Source of the DNA: Armatimonadota bacterium | GTDB lineage: Bacteria > Armatimonadota > DTGP01 > JAKQQT01 | Assembly (NCBI GenBank): GCA_036504095.1 | Contig: DASXVS010000072.1 | Location: forward strand, 1-62,646 | Direction of reading: 5' to 3' | Length of the DNA stretch: 62,646 nucleotides | Shown here: piece after piece, positions 1-7,049 of the stretch | Layout of the letters: every line of letters starts with the position of its first letter | Numbering within the stretch: position 1 is the stretch's first letter | Program-made: the position numbers and the translations under genes | Notes under the pieces: model-generated | Told to the model about the DNA's origin: nothing | The model's input: only the letters and a program-made list of their open reading frames with translations | Databases searched by the model: none

Positions 1-1
1 C

Positions 2-502
2 TACACGACGATGCAACGCCTTCACCGTGAGACGAAGTCCGACCTCCTGTTCGCCAACACAAGCAAAGCGCCTATGTCGTTCGACCTGAACGACGGGCAA
101 ACGCGCAACCTGCTGGAGTCCGCCGCCCGCCAATACTCCAAGGATGCGTTCAAGGTTCAGGGTGTCACGGTGCTACAGGATGCCCTTCCGGACAAGGCGG
201 CGCCGATGGATCGCGTAAACGCCGCGATGGATTGGCTGGGAAAGGACACACCGGACGACGGACACCCCCTCGATGGGCGAGGCGCTCTGGAACTCGGCCA
301 CTTCGCCGATGCGGTCGCGAACGAGGCAAAGCGCACAGCCACGGAACTGCAAGGACGTGACCTCTACTTCTCAGAGTTGTCCGACGATCAGCGGCAGCAG
401 ATGACGGACCTGATGCGGGCGGGACGGCTTGTGATGGAAGCCAGGAAGATATCGGAAATGCTCCTCCAGGCGCGTGGTGACCAAGGCAGGCCGAACATGT
501 GA
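2..502 (+). CDS. Unrecognised protein, C-terminal part (cut by window edge)
   Basis: The reading frame is open to the left edge (codons from base 2), and the first ATG at base 11 has no visible ribosome-binding site, so this is probably the 3' end of a longer gene. The visible 166 residues are hydrophilic and largely helical in character, rich in Asp, Glu, Arg and Gln, with no signal peptide, membrane segment or motif I can name. The gene ends just before a strong intrinsic terminator, which supports it being a real transcribed gene ending here. The neighbour downstream is convergent (the NtrC-type regulator). Function unknown. Confidence 0.55.
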   Translation, partial: YTTMQRLHRETKSDLLFANTSKAPMSFDLNDGQTRNLLESAARQYSKDAFKVQGVTVLQDALPDKAAPMDRVNAAMDWLGKDTPDDGHPLDGRGALELGHFADAVANEAKRTATELQGRDLYFSELSDDQRQQMTDLMRAGRLVMEARKISEMLLQARGDQGRPNM

Positions 503-513
503 TGTTTGCCCCC

Positions 514-550
514 GGGCCGGGCGTCCTTGTGGATGCCCGGCCCCTTTTTC
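514..550 (+). terminator. Intrinsic terminator after the first gene
   Basis: A perfect 9-bp GC stem (514-522 with 535-543) extends inward by four more pairs, one of them G-U, closes on a TTGT loop, and is followed by CTTTTTCTTTG. It lies 12 bases after the stop codon of the plus-strand gene and before the convergent response-regulator gene. This is a textbook Rho-independent terminator in the plus direction. Confidence 0.9.
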
Positions 551-569
551 TTTGTGTTGACGACCAGCG

Positions 570-2045
570 TCAGTCCCGGGAGAGGCCGAACTTCTTCACC
601 TTGTACCGCATGCTGCGGAATGAGATGCCCAGCAGTTCGGCGGCGCGGGTGAGGTTCCAGTTGGTCTTGTCCAGCGCATCGCGCAGCATCTTCTTCTCGG
701 TTTCGGCCACCGCGCCCGTGAAGTCGCCGCCGGCGGAATCGTCCTCAGCGCCGTCCGCCTCCACCGCAGCGACGGGTGGGGGCGCGGGCGGAGCCGCCGC
801 GGGGGGCAAAGCCGCCGGTTGGTAGGCCGGCGCGGGATGGATGCGGCGCACGCCCTGATTCAGCTGGACGTTCTGCGGCAGCAACTCGGGCGTGATCACG
901 GTGTCGCCTTCGTCCGACATCACAACGGCGTACTCCATCGCGTTTTCCAATTCGCGGACGTTTCCGGGCCAGTCGTAGCGCTGAAGGAGATCCATAGCGG
1001 CCGGTTCCACCGTGCGAATTTTGCGGTTGTCCTGCTGGCCGAACTTCTTGATGAAATGCTCCACCAGGAACGGCACGTCCTCCGGACGCTCCCGGAGCGG
1101 CGGAATGGTGATCTGGATAACGCGCAGACGGTAGTAAAGATCCTCCCGAAAGGCGCCCGTGGTGACGGCTTCTTCCAGGTTGTGGTTGGTGGCGGCCAGC
1201 AGCCGCACGTCCACCTTCAGCGGCTTGATGCCGCCCACACGCTCGAACTCCTTCTCTTGCAGGACCCGGAGCAGTTTGATCTGGACGTTTGGCGGGATAT
1301 CACCGATCTCATCCAGAAACAGGGTGCCGTTGTCCGCCAGTTCGAAGCGGCCGGGTTTCTGCCAGAGCGCGCCGGTGAACGATCCCTTCTCGTGGCCGAA
1401 GAGCTCGCTTTCGAGGATCTCGGCTGGGAGGGCCGCGCACGAAACCGGGATGAATTTCTTGTTGGCGCGCGGGCTGTTGTAGTGCAGGGCGCGGGCAACC
1501 AGTTCCTTGCCCGTGCCGCTCTCGCCGCGGATCAACACGTTCGCCTTACTCCGCGCCGCCTTGGTGATGAGCCCGTATACTTCCTGCATCGCCGCGCTGG
1601 AGCCGATGATATTGTCGAATTTGTACCGCGTGCGCAATTCGGTCCGCAGGTAATCGTTCTCGCGCTGCAGGCTGTACTGCCGGATCGCGCGCTCGATCTT
1701 CAGGCGCATCTCCTCGGCGTCGAACGGCTTGCTCACGTAGTCGAACGCGCCTGCCTTCATGGCCTCCACGGCGGTATCCACATTGCCGTGGGCGGTGATC
1801 ATCAGCACGGGCTGGTCCAGGCCGCGTTCACGGAGGGCGCGAAGGAATTCGATGCCGCTCATCTCCGGCATCATGAGGTCCGTTATCACGGCGTCCACCA
1901 GGTCGTCACTCATCGCGTCCAGCGCCTGCATGGCGTTCCCGTATGTTGTGACGACGTAGCCCGCGCGCTCGAAGAGGCTGCTCAAGACGCGGCAGATGTT
2001 CGGTTCATCATCTACCACGATCAGGCGACCCAGTGGCTGATCCAT
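570..2045 (-). CDS. NtrC-family sigma-54-dependent response regulator
   Basis: Three domains in order: an N-terminal receiver (about residues 7-120, acidic pair DDE near 12-14, phospho-acceptor Asp56 in TDLMMPEMSG, Lys in SKPF), a central AAA+ sigma-54 interaction domain (Walker A GESGTGKE, Walker B GTLFLDEIGD, arginine-finger region, DWPGNVRELENAMEYA), and a C-terminal Fis-type helix-turn-helix ending in ELLGISFRSMRYKVKKFG. The loop that contacts sigma-54 reads GSFTGA instead of the usual GAFTGA. A Pro/Ala-rich linker (about 405-430) joins AAA+ to the DNA-binding domain. It lies 64 bases downstream of a histidine kinase and in the same direction as rpoN, so it is probably phosphorylated by that kinase and acts with that sigma factor. 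Target promoters are not evident here. The 491-residue length is normal, slightly extended by the linker. Confidence 0.93.
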   Translation of the reverse strand: MDQPLGRLIVVDDEPNICRVLSSLFERAGYVVTTYGNAMQALDAMSDDLVDAVITDLMMPEMSGIEFLRALRERGLDQPVLMITAHGNVDTAVEAMKAGAFDYVSKPFDAEEMRLKIERAIRQYSLQRENDYLRTELRTRYKFDNIIGSSAAMQEVYGLITKAARSKANVLIRGESGTGKELVARALHYNSPRANKKFIPVSCAALPAEILESELFGHEKGSFTGALWQKPGRFELADNGTLFLDEIGDIPPNVQIKLLRVLQEKEFERVGGIKPLKVDVRLLAATNHNLEEAVTTGAFREDLYYRLRVIQITIPPLRERPEDVPFLVEHFIKKFGQQDNRKIRTVEPAAMDLLQRYDWPGNVRELENAMEYAVVMSDEGDTVITPELLPQNVQLNQGVRRIHPAPAYQPAALPPAAAPPAPPPVAAVEADGAEDDSAGGDFTGAVAETEKKMLRDALDKTNWNLTRAAELLGISFRSMRYKVKKFGLSRD

Positions 2046-2109
2046 AAAAAAGACTCCGCACCGGCCAGGGAAAGTCGGGGCGGAGGCTTACTTTGGAGCG
2101 GCCTGAAGG

Positions 2110-2841
2110 CTACTCCGGCGGTCCGTCGCCCGACGCGGGCAGGTGTATCGTGAATGTCATTCCGGGGCCGTCATTGCGTGACACCTCGACATCGCCACCG
2201 TGATTCTGGGCGATCTTGCGCACCACAGGCAGTCCGAGCCCCGTCCCCGTCAGTTTTGTAGTGAAGAACGGCACGAAAATACGCGCTAGTTGTTCGGGCG
2301 GAACGCCGCGCCCGTAGTCCGTCACCTCAACAGCCACACCGTTGGGCGTGGTATCTGTATGGACGCTCACCCGTCCGTAGCGGAGCGTAGCGTCGATCGC
2401 ATTGAGCAACAGATTACGGATGGCGCGTTCTACCTGGAACCTGTCCACAAGCACGGTCGGCAGGCCCGGTGTCGCCACGAAGTCTATATCAATATCGGCC
2501 GTTTCGGCCAATGGCTGAACTGATGAAATCGCCCGTTCCACCGTTTCGTTCCAAGAGGCCCAGGCCAGTTCGGGATATAGGGGCCGGGCGAAATCGAGGA
2601 ACTCGGTCGTGAGGGCTGTCAGCGTCTCCACCTCGTCCAGTATTATTCCAAGAAACTCGCTCTGGGGCTTCTGGTTCCCCCATTCCTGGAGTAATATCTG
2701 TGCGGCGCCTTTGATGCTGCTGAGGGGATTGCGCAATTCGTGCGCGAGGACGGCGGACAACTCGCCGAGAGCGGCCAGCTCATACAGCCTCCCCGTGCCT
2801 TCGTTGGGCGACAGGGCAGTTGCATCGATTACGTCTATCAC
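2110..2841 (-). CDS. Sensorless (cytosolic) histidine kinase, NtrB/AtoS type
   Basis: A 243-residue kinase core with no membrane segment. The HisKA dimerisation domain carries the H-box LSAVLAHELRNPLSSIKG close to the N-terminus, followed by a HATPase_c domain with N-box (NLLLNAIDAT), G1 (DYGRGVPPE), F-box (IFVPFFTTK) and G2 (GTGLGLPVV). The frame continues upstream to an ATG at 2895, but I chose the GTG at 2841 because AAGGA lies eight bases before it and nothing comparable precedes the earlier ATG. It sits between rpoN and the NtrC-like regulator on the same strand, making it the obvious cognate kinase. With only about 40 residues before the H-box there is no room for a PAS sensor, so the input must come through a partner protein. 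Confidence 0.88.
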   Translation of the reverse strand: MIDVIDATALSPNEGTGRLYELAALGELSAVLAHELRNPLSSIKGAAQILLQEWGNQKPQSEFLGIILDEVETLTALTTEFLDFARPLYPELAWASWNETVERAISSVQPLAETADIDIDFVATPGLPTVLVDRFQVERAIRNLLLNAIDATLRYGRVSVHTDTTPNGVAVEVTDYGRGVPPEQLARIFVPFFTTKLTGTGLGLPVVRKIAQNHGGDVEVSRNDGPGMTFTIHLPASGDGPPE

Positions 2842-2917
2842 TGCGAGTGTCCTTGGTTCTGAGAGCCGGCAGCGGAGTCCGGCGCCGGGGTGCAACCCCG
2901 GACTCCGTATCCCCGTC

Positions 2918-4318
2918 CTAGCACCGTGCTCGCTGGCGAGTGGAGAGGATGTTCAATTCCTCCCGATATTTCATCACCGTACGGCGTGCGACGCAAAAGC
3001 CGCGTTCATTCAGGATATCCGATATCTTCTGGTCGCTCAGCGGAACCCGCGGGTTTTCCTCCGCGATCAGCGCCGCGACTTCCTGTTTCACATTGGTGGC
3101 GCGGCCGAAGAAATAGCTGAACGGCATCACATCGCCATCCGGCAGCTGCATGAACTTGTCCGCCACTGTCCGGCTGATGGTCGATTCATGTACGCGCAAT
3201 ATACTTGCCAACTTCGTCTGCGTCAGTGGCTGAAGCGTGTGAGAATTCTGACTGCGAAAGAACTCCTCTTGTTCCTCAAGAAGGCACTCTGTTACGCGAA
3301 GAAGCAATTCCCGGCGCTGGCCGAGGCTGCGGAGAAACATCTGCGCGCGTATCCAGTACTCGCTGAGCATCTTGCGCTCGGCCTCCGGGAACGACCGGGG
3401 AGACTTCTGCATCTGGCGCCACAGCCGCGTATACGTCGGATTCAGGTGAAGCTGCGTTCGCTCGTGGTCCACCACGCTTACGGTGAATCCGCCATCGTCC
3501 ACGAGTTGGATGATCACATCGGGCCTCACCGACGCGGTGCTCCGATGCAGATCGTGCTCCCACGGCGTCCGGAACCGTTCGCCCGGATAGGGACTGAGGG
3601 TCGTTCGTATCCAGTGGACGCCCTCATCGGTCACGGCGCGTGAGAGTTTCAGCTGGCGCGCGATGACATCCACCTTGTTGGCTGAGAGCGCTTTCCAGCA
3701 GTCGGTCAGGATGGGCCGGACACACGCCGGGACACTGCCGTCCGCTTCGGCGGCAGTGACCTGCAACAGGAGGCATTCCTGAAGGTCGCGCGCACCAACC
3801 CCGGCCGGATCGAGCCCCTGTATCACCTTGAGCGCTTCCTCGATGCGGGCCAGCGGGACGCCCAACGACACGGCGGCCTCTTCGATGGGCACGCCCAGAT
3901 AGCCGCTCGGCTTGAGGCTGCACACGAGGTACTCGATGATGGGGTGCAGCGCCGGATCCGCGGCGACGCGGGCCTGCCACAACACGTGATCGGCCAGGTT
4001 GGTCCGCTCTTCGACAAGGGTCAGGGGATCGAGCCATTCCCCCTGGTAAGATTCCGCGATCGGTTCGTAATTCGGCGAAGGGGCATCTTCAAGGGCACGG
4101 ATATCTTTGATGGAGGTCGCGCACCGGCAACGGCCGACGATCTCGCCGCACCGCTCGCAGTATTCTTCTTCCGCGCGCTCCAGGAGAGGATTCTCCAGTA
4201 TTTCCTGCTCGATGCTGGCCTGCAACTCCATGCACGACATGTGCAGGATGGAATTGGCCAGGATCATGCGGGGATCAGCCTTTAACTGTGTACGCAGGCC
4301 CTGTGTTTGCGATTGCAT
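2918..4318 (-). CDS. rpoN: RNA polymerase sigma-54 factor with an extra Cys cluster
   Basis: 466 residues. Region I is Gln-rich (QSQTQGLRTQLKADPRMILANS), followed by the core-binding domain (about 110-280), the helix-turn-helix (about 385-410, LASILRVHESTISRTVADKF) and the RpoN box ARRTVMKYRE at 444-453 (consensus has Ala where Met occurs). This factor reads -24/-12 promoters and needs an AAA+ activator such as the one encoded two genes downstream. Between regions I and II there is a cluster C54-x2-C57-x6-C64-x-C66, arranged like a metal knuckle and not part of classical RpoN. The gene starts a minus-strand operon behind a sigma-70-type promoter (4428-4456). Confidence 0.95.
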   Translation of the reverse strand: MQSQTQGLRTQLKADPRMILANSILHMSCMELQASIEQEILENPLLERAEEEYCERCGEIVGRCRCATSIKDIRALEDAPSPNYEPIAESYQGEWLDPLTLVEERTNLADHVLWQARVAADPALHPIIEYLVCSLKPSGYLGVPIEEAAVSLGVPLARIEEALKVIQGLDPAGVGARDLQECLLLQVTAAEADGSVPACVRPILTDCWKALSANKVDVIARQLKLSRAVTDEGVHWIRTTLSPYPGERFRTPWEHDLHRSTASVRPDVIIQLVDDGGFTVSVVDHERTQLHLNPTYTRLWRQMQKSPRSFPEAERKMLSEYWIRAQMFLRSLGQRRELLLRVTECLLEEQEEFFRSQNSHTLQPLTQTKLASILRVHESTISRTVADKFMQLPDGDVMPFSYFFGRATNVKQEVAALIAEENPRVPLSDQKISDILNERGFCVARRTVMKYREELNILSTRQRARC

Positions 4319-4427
4319 AATTCGGACGGCTCCCTACGGCTCATACGGCTCGATATGGGCGATCGAGGAGGTCTGAGTTCAGTTTGTGCAAGTTGTATGC
4401 CAAACGGTATGTAGATGATTATGCCCT

Positions 4428-4456
4428 ATTCTACCAGCAAACGGGCGAGCTTGCAA
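4428..4456 (-). promoter_or_regulatory. Sigma-70-type promoter of rpoN operon
   Basis: On the minus strand, TTGCAA (4451-4456) and TAGAAT (4428-4433) are separated by exactly 17 bases, 110 bases upstream of the rpoN start. No other minus-strand gene lies nearby, so this is the best candidate for driving rpoN and the kinase/regulator pair. Confidence 0.55.
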
Positions 4457-4759
4457 GCAGGTATTTTGGAGGAAAACCGCTAGGCCGGTATCGAACAGGT
4501 GACTGGTGCTTATGAAAGCCTCACTGTTTATCAACATTTCGATTGACGGCCTTCCCATCACGGGGGTGTAATTTCCATATCACTGAAGCCGGCGCTGCAA
4601 CGGCGCAACGTGAAAGCGGCCTCTGTGATTCGGTAAGGGCTCTGAACTTGGGCGGCACTCCTGCCGCCACGACAACCCACCCCACCGGCTCAAAGGCGAA
4701 CCGGCGCAACTTTCTGTCTGGTTTCTACCACTTCGTATTCGAAGGCAGAGGAGTTTCGC
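4457..4759. other. Intergenic region and leader upstream of the first pseudopilin gene
   Basis: This gene-free stretch holds a plausible plus-strand promoter (TTGACG at 4543-4548, 18 bases, TGTAAT at 4567-4572). A leader of about 180 bases follows, including a perfect 7-bp hairpin (GGCGGCA 4651-4657 with TGCCGCC 4662-4668, loop CTCC) and a second Gly-codon-like CCGG pair further on. It ends with a strong ribosome-binding site (AGAGGAG, six bases before the ATG at 4760). I compared it by eye with cobalamin and cyclic-di-GMP-I riboswitch signatures and found neither. Confidence 0.4.
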
Positions 4760-5587
4760 ATGAAGCGACATGTTGTGTGGTACCCCCTGGCCGCCATCGC
4801 GGCCACCCTTTTTGCCCCCCCCCCCGCAGTAGCGGGGCCAGTCTACGTCCCCGCCGTGCGTGAGATCACCGCGCGGCGCTCCGCCACCGAGCGGCACTAC
4901 CTCCTGGCCGACGGCACCGATTTAGGTACCGTGATGAACAGATACCGTGCGTTCACGCTCATCGAGTTACTTGTGGTCGTCGCGGTAATAGCACTACTGG
5001 CGGCCCTCCTATTCCCGGTCTTTGCCCGCGCACAGGAGAGCGCCCGCCGAACACAATGCATCTCCAATATGCGGCAACAGGGTGTTGCGACGAGGACCTA
5101 CATGGCTGATTTCGACGACAGGTACCCTTGGGCATATTTCCCAGACATCATTCACCGCGAGGGTGCAAGTCCGTGTATTCGCGAAGTCCTGAATCCATAC
5201 GTTAGTAACGATGCGATCTGGAGGTGTCCGTCGGACATCGGTGAAACCTTCTGGCGCGGCCAAGGCGGATACGGGCATCGCACCCTTCCCTTTTCCGATG
5301 TGCGCCAGGGAGTCGGCGGTACCAGTTACGGCTATGCAGGCGCAGGGATAAGCCGGTTCTATATAGGGGAACTTGCGGGATTGCCGGCGTCTGCCGTCAA
5401 ACGCCCTTCGCTGGCCTGGTTGCTCTGCGAGGGCCGCCCATGGCATGGACCTTACCAGCCAGACGATAGCGTTTACTCCAGCCCCGGCCAGTACAACGTG
5501 CTTTATTGTGACAGCCATGTCGCTAAGAAGACGCTCAGGGGACGCGACGCGGATGAGATGGCCGCTTGGTCTCGGGGGTCAAGGTGA
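4760..5587 (+). CDS. Pseudopilin-like secreted protein (prepilin leader), with upstream in-frame signal-peptide extension
   Basis: The core begins at the ATG at 4934 with the type IV prepilin leader [20 protein letters not shown] and continues ALLFPVFARAQESARRTQC, the pattern of the large DUF1559-type secreted family of Armatimonadota and Planctomycetes. Near the C-terminus YNVLYCDSHVAKK matches the family's (C/F)DGHV motif. From 4934 the product is 217 residues. The frame stays open upstream to an ATG at 4760 with a much better ribosome-binding site (AGAGGAG), encoding a second, Sec-like signal (MKRHVVWYPLAAIAATLFAPPPAVAG). The two parts are joined in frame through a run of 11 C at 4815-4825. 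Either the true start is 4934 with a weak site, or a short signal-peptide frame is fused to it. Processing by a prepilin peptidase is expected from the leader; no pilus machinery is encoded nearby. Confidence 0.8.
   Translation: MKRHVVWYPLAAIAATLFAPPPAVAGPVYVPAVREITARRSATERHYLLADGTDLGTVMNRYRAFTLIELLVVVAVIALLAALLFPVFARAQESARRTQCISNMRQQGVATRTYMADFDDRYPWAYFPDIIHREGASPCIREVLNPYVSNDAIWRCPSDIGETFWRGQGGYGHRTLPFSDVRQGVGGTSYGYAGAGISRFYIGELAGLPASAVKRPSLAWLLCEGRPWHGPYQPDDSVYSSPGQYNVLYCDSHVAKKTLRGRDADEMAAWSRGSR
4815..4825 (+). repeat. Poly-C tract (11 C) inside the 5' coding region
   Basis: Eleven consecutive C residues encode part of a Pro run in the signal-like N-terminal extension. With 10 C the frame would stop two codons later (CAG TAG). 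With 12 C it would stop about 13 codons on. Only a length of 11 (or one differing by a multiple of three) joins the strong start at 4760 to the pseudopilin frame. Confidence 0.9.
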
Positions 5588-5611
5588 ACAGATGCTTCGA
5601 AGGAGACAGCC

Positions 5612-6970
5612 ATGAATGTCAAGGCTCTGATGTTGGTCGGGATCTTTTCCTTTGCTCTCGAACCGGTCCTTTGTCCTCCCACAGCGGCGGCGGTTCTGCA
5701 TGTTTCGCAGGGGGCTGAAGGACCGGCTCACGATGGGCTGTCCTGGCTGACAGCCTACCTTGCCGTTCCCGACGCCGTGGCGGCGGCTAACGCGGGTGAC
5801 GAAATATGGGTGGCAGCAGGCACCTACACCAGCGCCTTCGAGCTCTCCCAGGATACGTCCGTTTACGGCGGCTTCGCCGGCACAGAGTCCGAACGCACGC
5901 AGCGAGATCCTGAACTGCACCCAAGCCTGATGTCTGGCACGGGTTTCACCGGGATAAATATCACTGCTGCCGTCAGTCCCGTTTCCGTGATCGACGGCTT
6001 CATCTTCAATTCGGCGTTTCACATCAATCTGTCAGGTGGTTCGCCGACCGTAAGCCATAATACGTTTCAGGGCACTGCGCCGGGAATCGGTACAGATAGT
6101 AACAATTACCCGGCATCCGATGCGCGCATTCTCTACAACACATTCGTCGGGTTTGGAGGAAGCCCGTCGATCTTCATTGGCGGCGGCAATCCCATCGTGC
6201 AGGGCAACACCGTGACCGGCGGTTCTATCTGGTGCGGCTATGGTGACCCCTACGCCGGCCCGGCCTCGCCAATCGTGATCGGTAACTACGTCTCGACCGG
6301 AAATTACGCAATTGAGGTCGGCGGATCGAACGCGTACGTTGCCAGCAACGTAGCAGTCGGCGCCGAACTGCATGTAAGTGGCTCGGGCGCGATCATCGTG
6401 AACAACACGGTTGTGGGTTCAGCGCTAAAGGGGCTGGTCTACCCCAGTATGCTCGGGGACTGTGTGGTGGCGAACAATTTGGTGGCCTTCAACAAGTACG
6501 GCATGGTGCCTGGGGAGTACAGCCAGACTGCCGATCCGGTGACCCTCTTCAATAACTGCGTATATGGAAACAGTGGTGGCAATTACCCAGTGATACTCAA
6601 GGATGCCACCGGCTTCCAGGGCAATATCTCGGTGGACCCCCAGTTGGTGAGCCGCAAGGGGGATTTCCACTTGGCCGCCACGTCACCCCTTATCGACGCG
6701 GGCAACGATGCCTATGTGCAGTCCGGTGACACGGATGCGGTCGGCAAACCGCGCATCCAGGGCGCGCACGTGGACATCGGGGCCTATGAATTCGGCGGAA
6801 GCAGCTTCACAATGGGAGACGTCGCCGGCGCACTCAGGTTGTGGGGCGGGCTATCCGCGGGTACGCCTGACCTCTCGGCGCGACTTGACGTTGAGGCGGG
6901 AAACGGTGTGAACATGCGGGATGCCGTCCGTCTGGCGCGAAAGGCTGCAGGGTTGGAGCAGAATCCCTGA
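5612..6970 (+). CDS. Secreted right-handed beta-helix protein with dockerin-like tail
   Basis: 452 residues, preceded by a good ribosome-binding site (GAAGGAG, six bases before ATG). An N-terminal signal peptide (about 1-27, ending near TAAA) leads into the 'VSQGAEGPAHDGLSWLTAYLAVPDAVAAANAGDEIWVAAGTY' region typical of surface polysaccharide-associated parallel beta-helix proteins. Repeated short Asn/Gly/Val turns follow (about 100-330: NTFVG, GNTVTGG, GNYVSTG, NNTVVG), then the closing motif PLIDAGND...DIGAYEFG. The last about 50 residues (GDVAGALRLWGGLSAG...VNMRDAVRLARKAAGL) resemble one dockerin-like repeat pair, also found at the end of the FG-GAP protein at 33293. It lies 24 bases after the pseudopilin gene, so the two are probably co-transcribed. 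Substrate or partner unknown. Confidence 0.75.
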   Translation: MNVKALMLVGIFSFALEPVLCPPTAAAVLHVSQGAEGPAHDGLSWLTAYLAVPDAVAAANAGDEIWVAAGTYTSAFELSQDTSVYGGFAGTESERTQRDPELHPSLMSGTGFTGINITAAVSPVSVIDGFIFNSAFHINLSGGSPTVSHNTFQGTAPGIGTDSNNYPASDARILYNTFVGFGGSPSIFIGGGNPIVQGNTVTGGSIWCGYGDPYAGPASPIVIGNYVSTGNYAIEVGGSNAYVASNVAVGAELHVSGSGAIIVNNTVVGSALKGLVYPSMLGDCVVANNLVAFNKYGMVPGEYSQTADPVTLFNNCVYGNSGGNYPVILKDATGFQGNISVDPQLVSRKGDFHLAATSPLIDAGNDAYVQSGDTDAVGKPRIQGAHVDIGAYEFGGSSFTMGDVAGALRLWGGLSAGTPDLSARLDVEAGNGVNMRDAVRLARKAAGLEQNP

Positions 6971-7049
6971 ATCGAAGAGGTTGTACGGTATCAACGGACG
7001 GCCCACGACGCGGAGGAAGCGCATCCGAGGGGACGCTCATCGTATCCGC

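Noticed and set aside
4580-4759. A known riboswitch in the pseudopilin leader
   Set aside because: It has hairpins, but the cobalamin or cyclic-di-GMP-I conserved cores are not present by eye.
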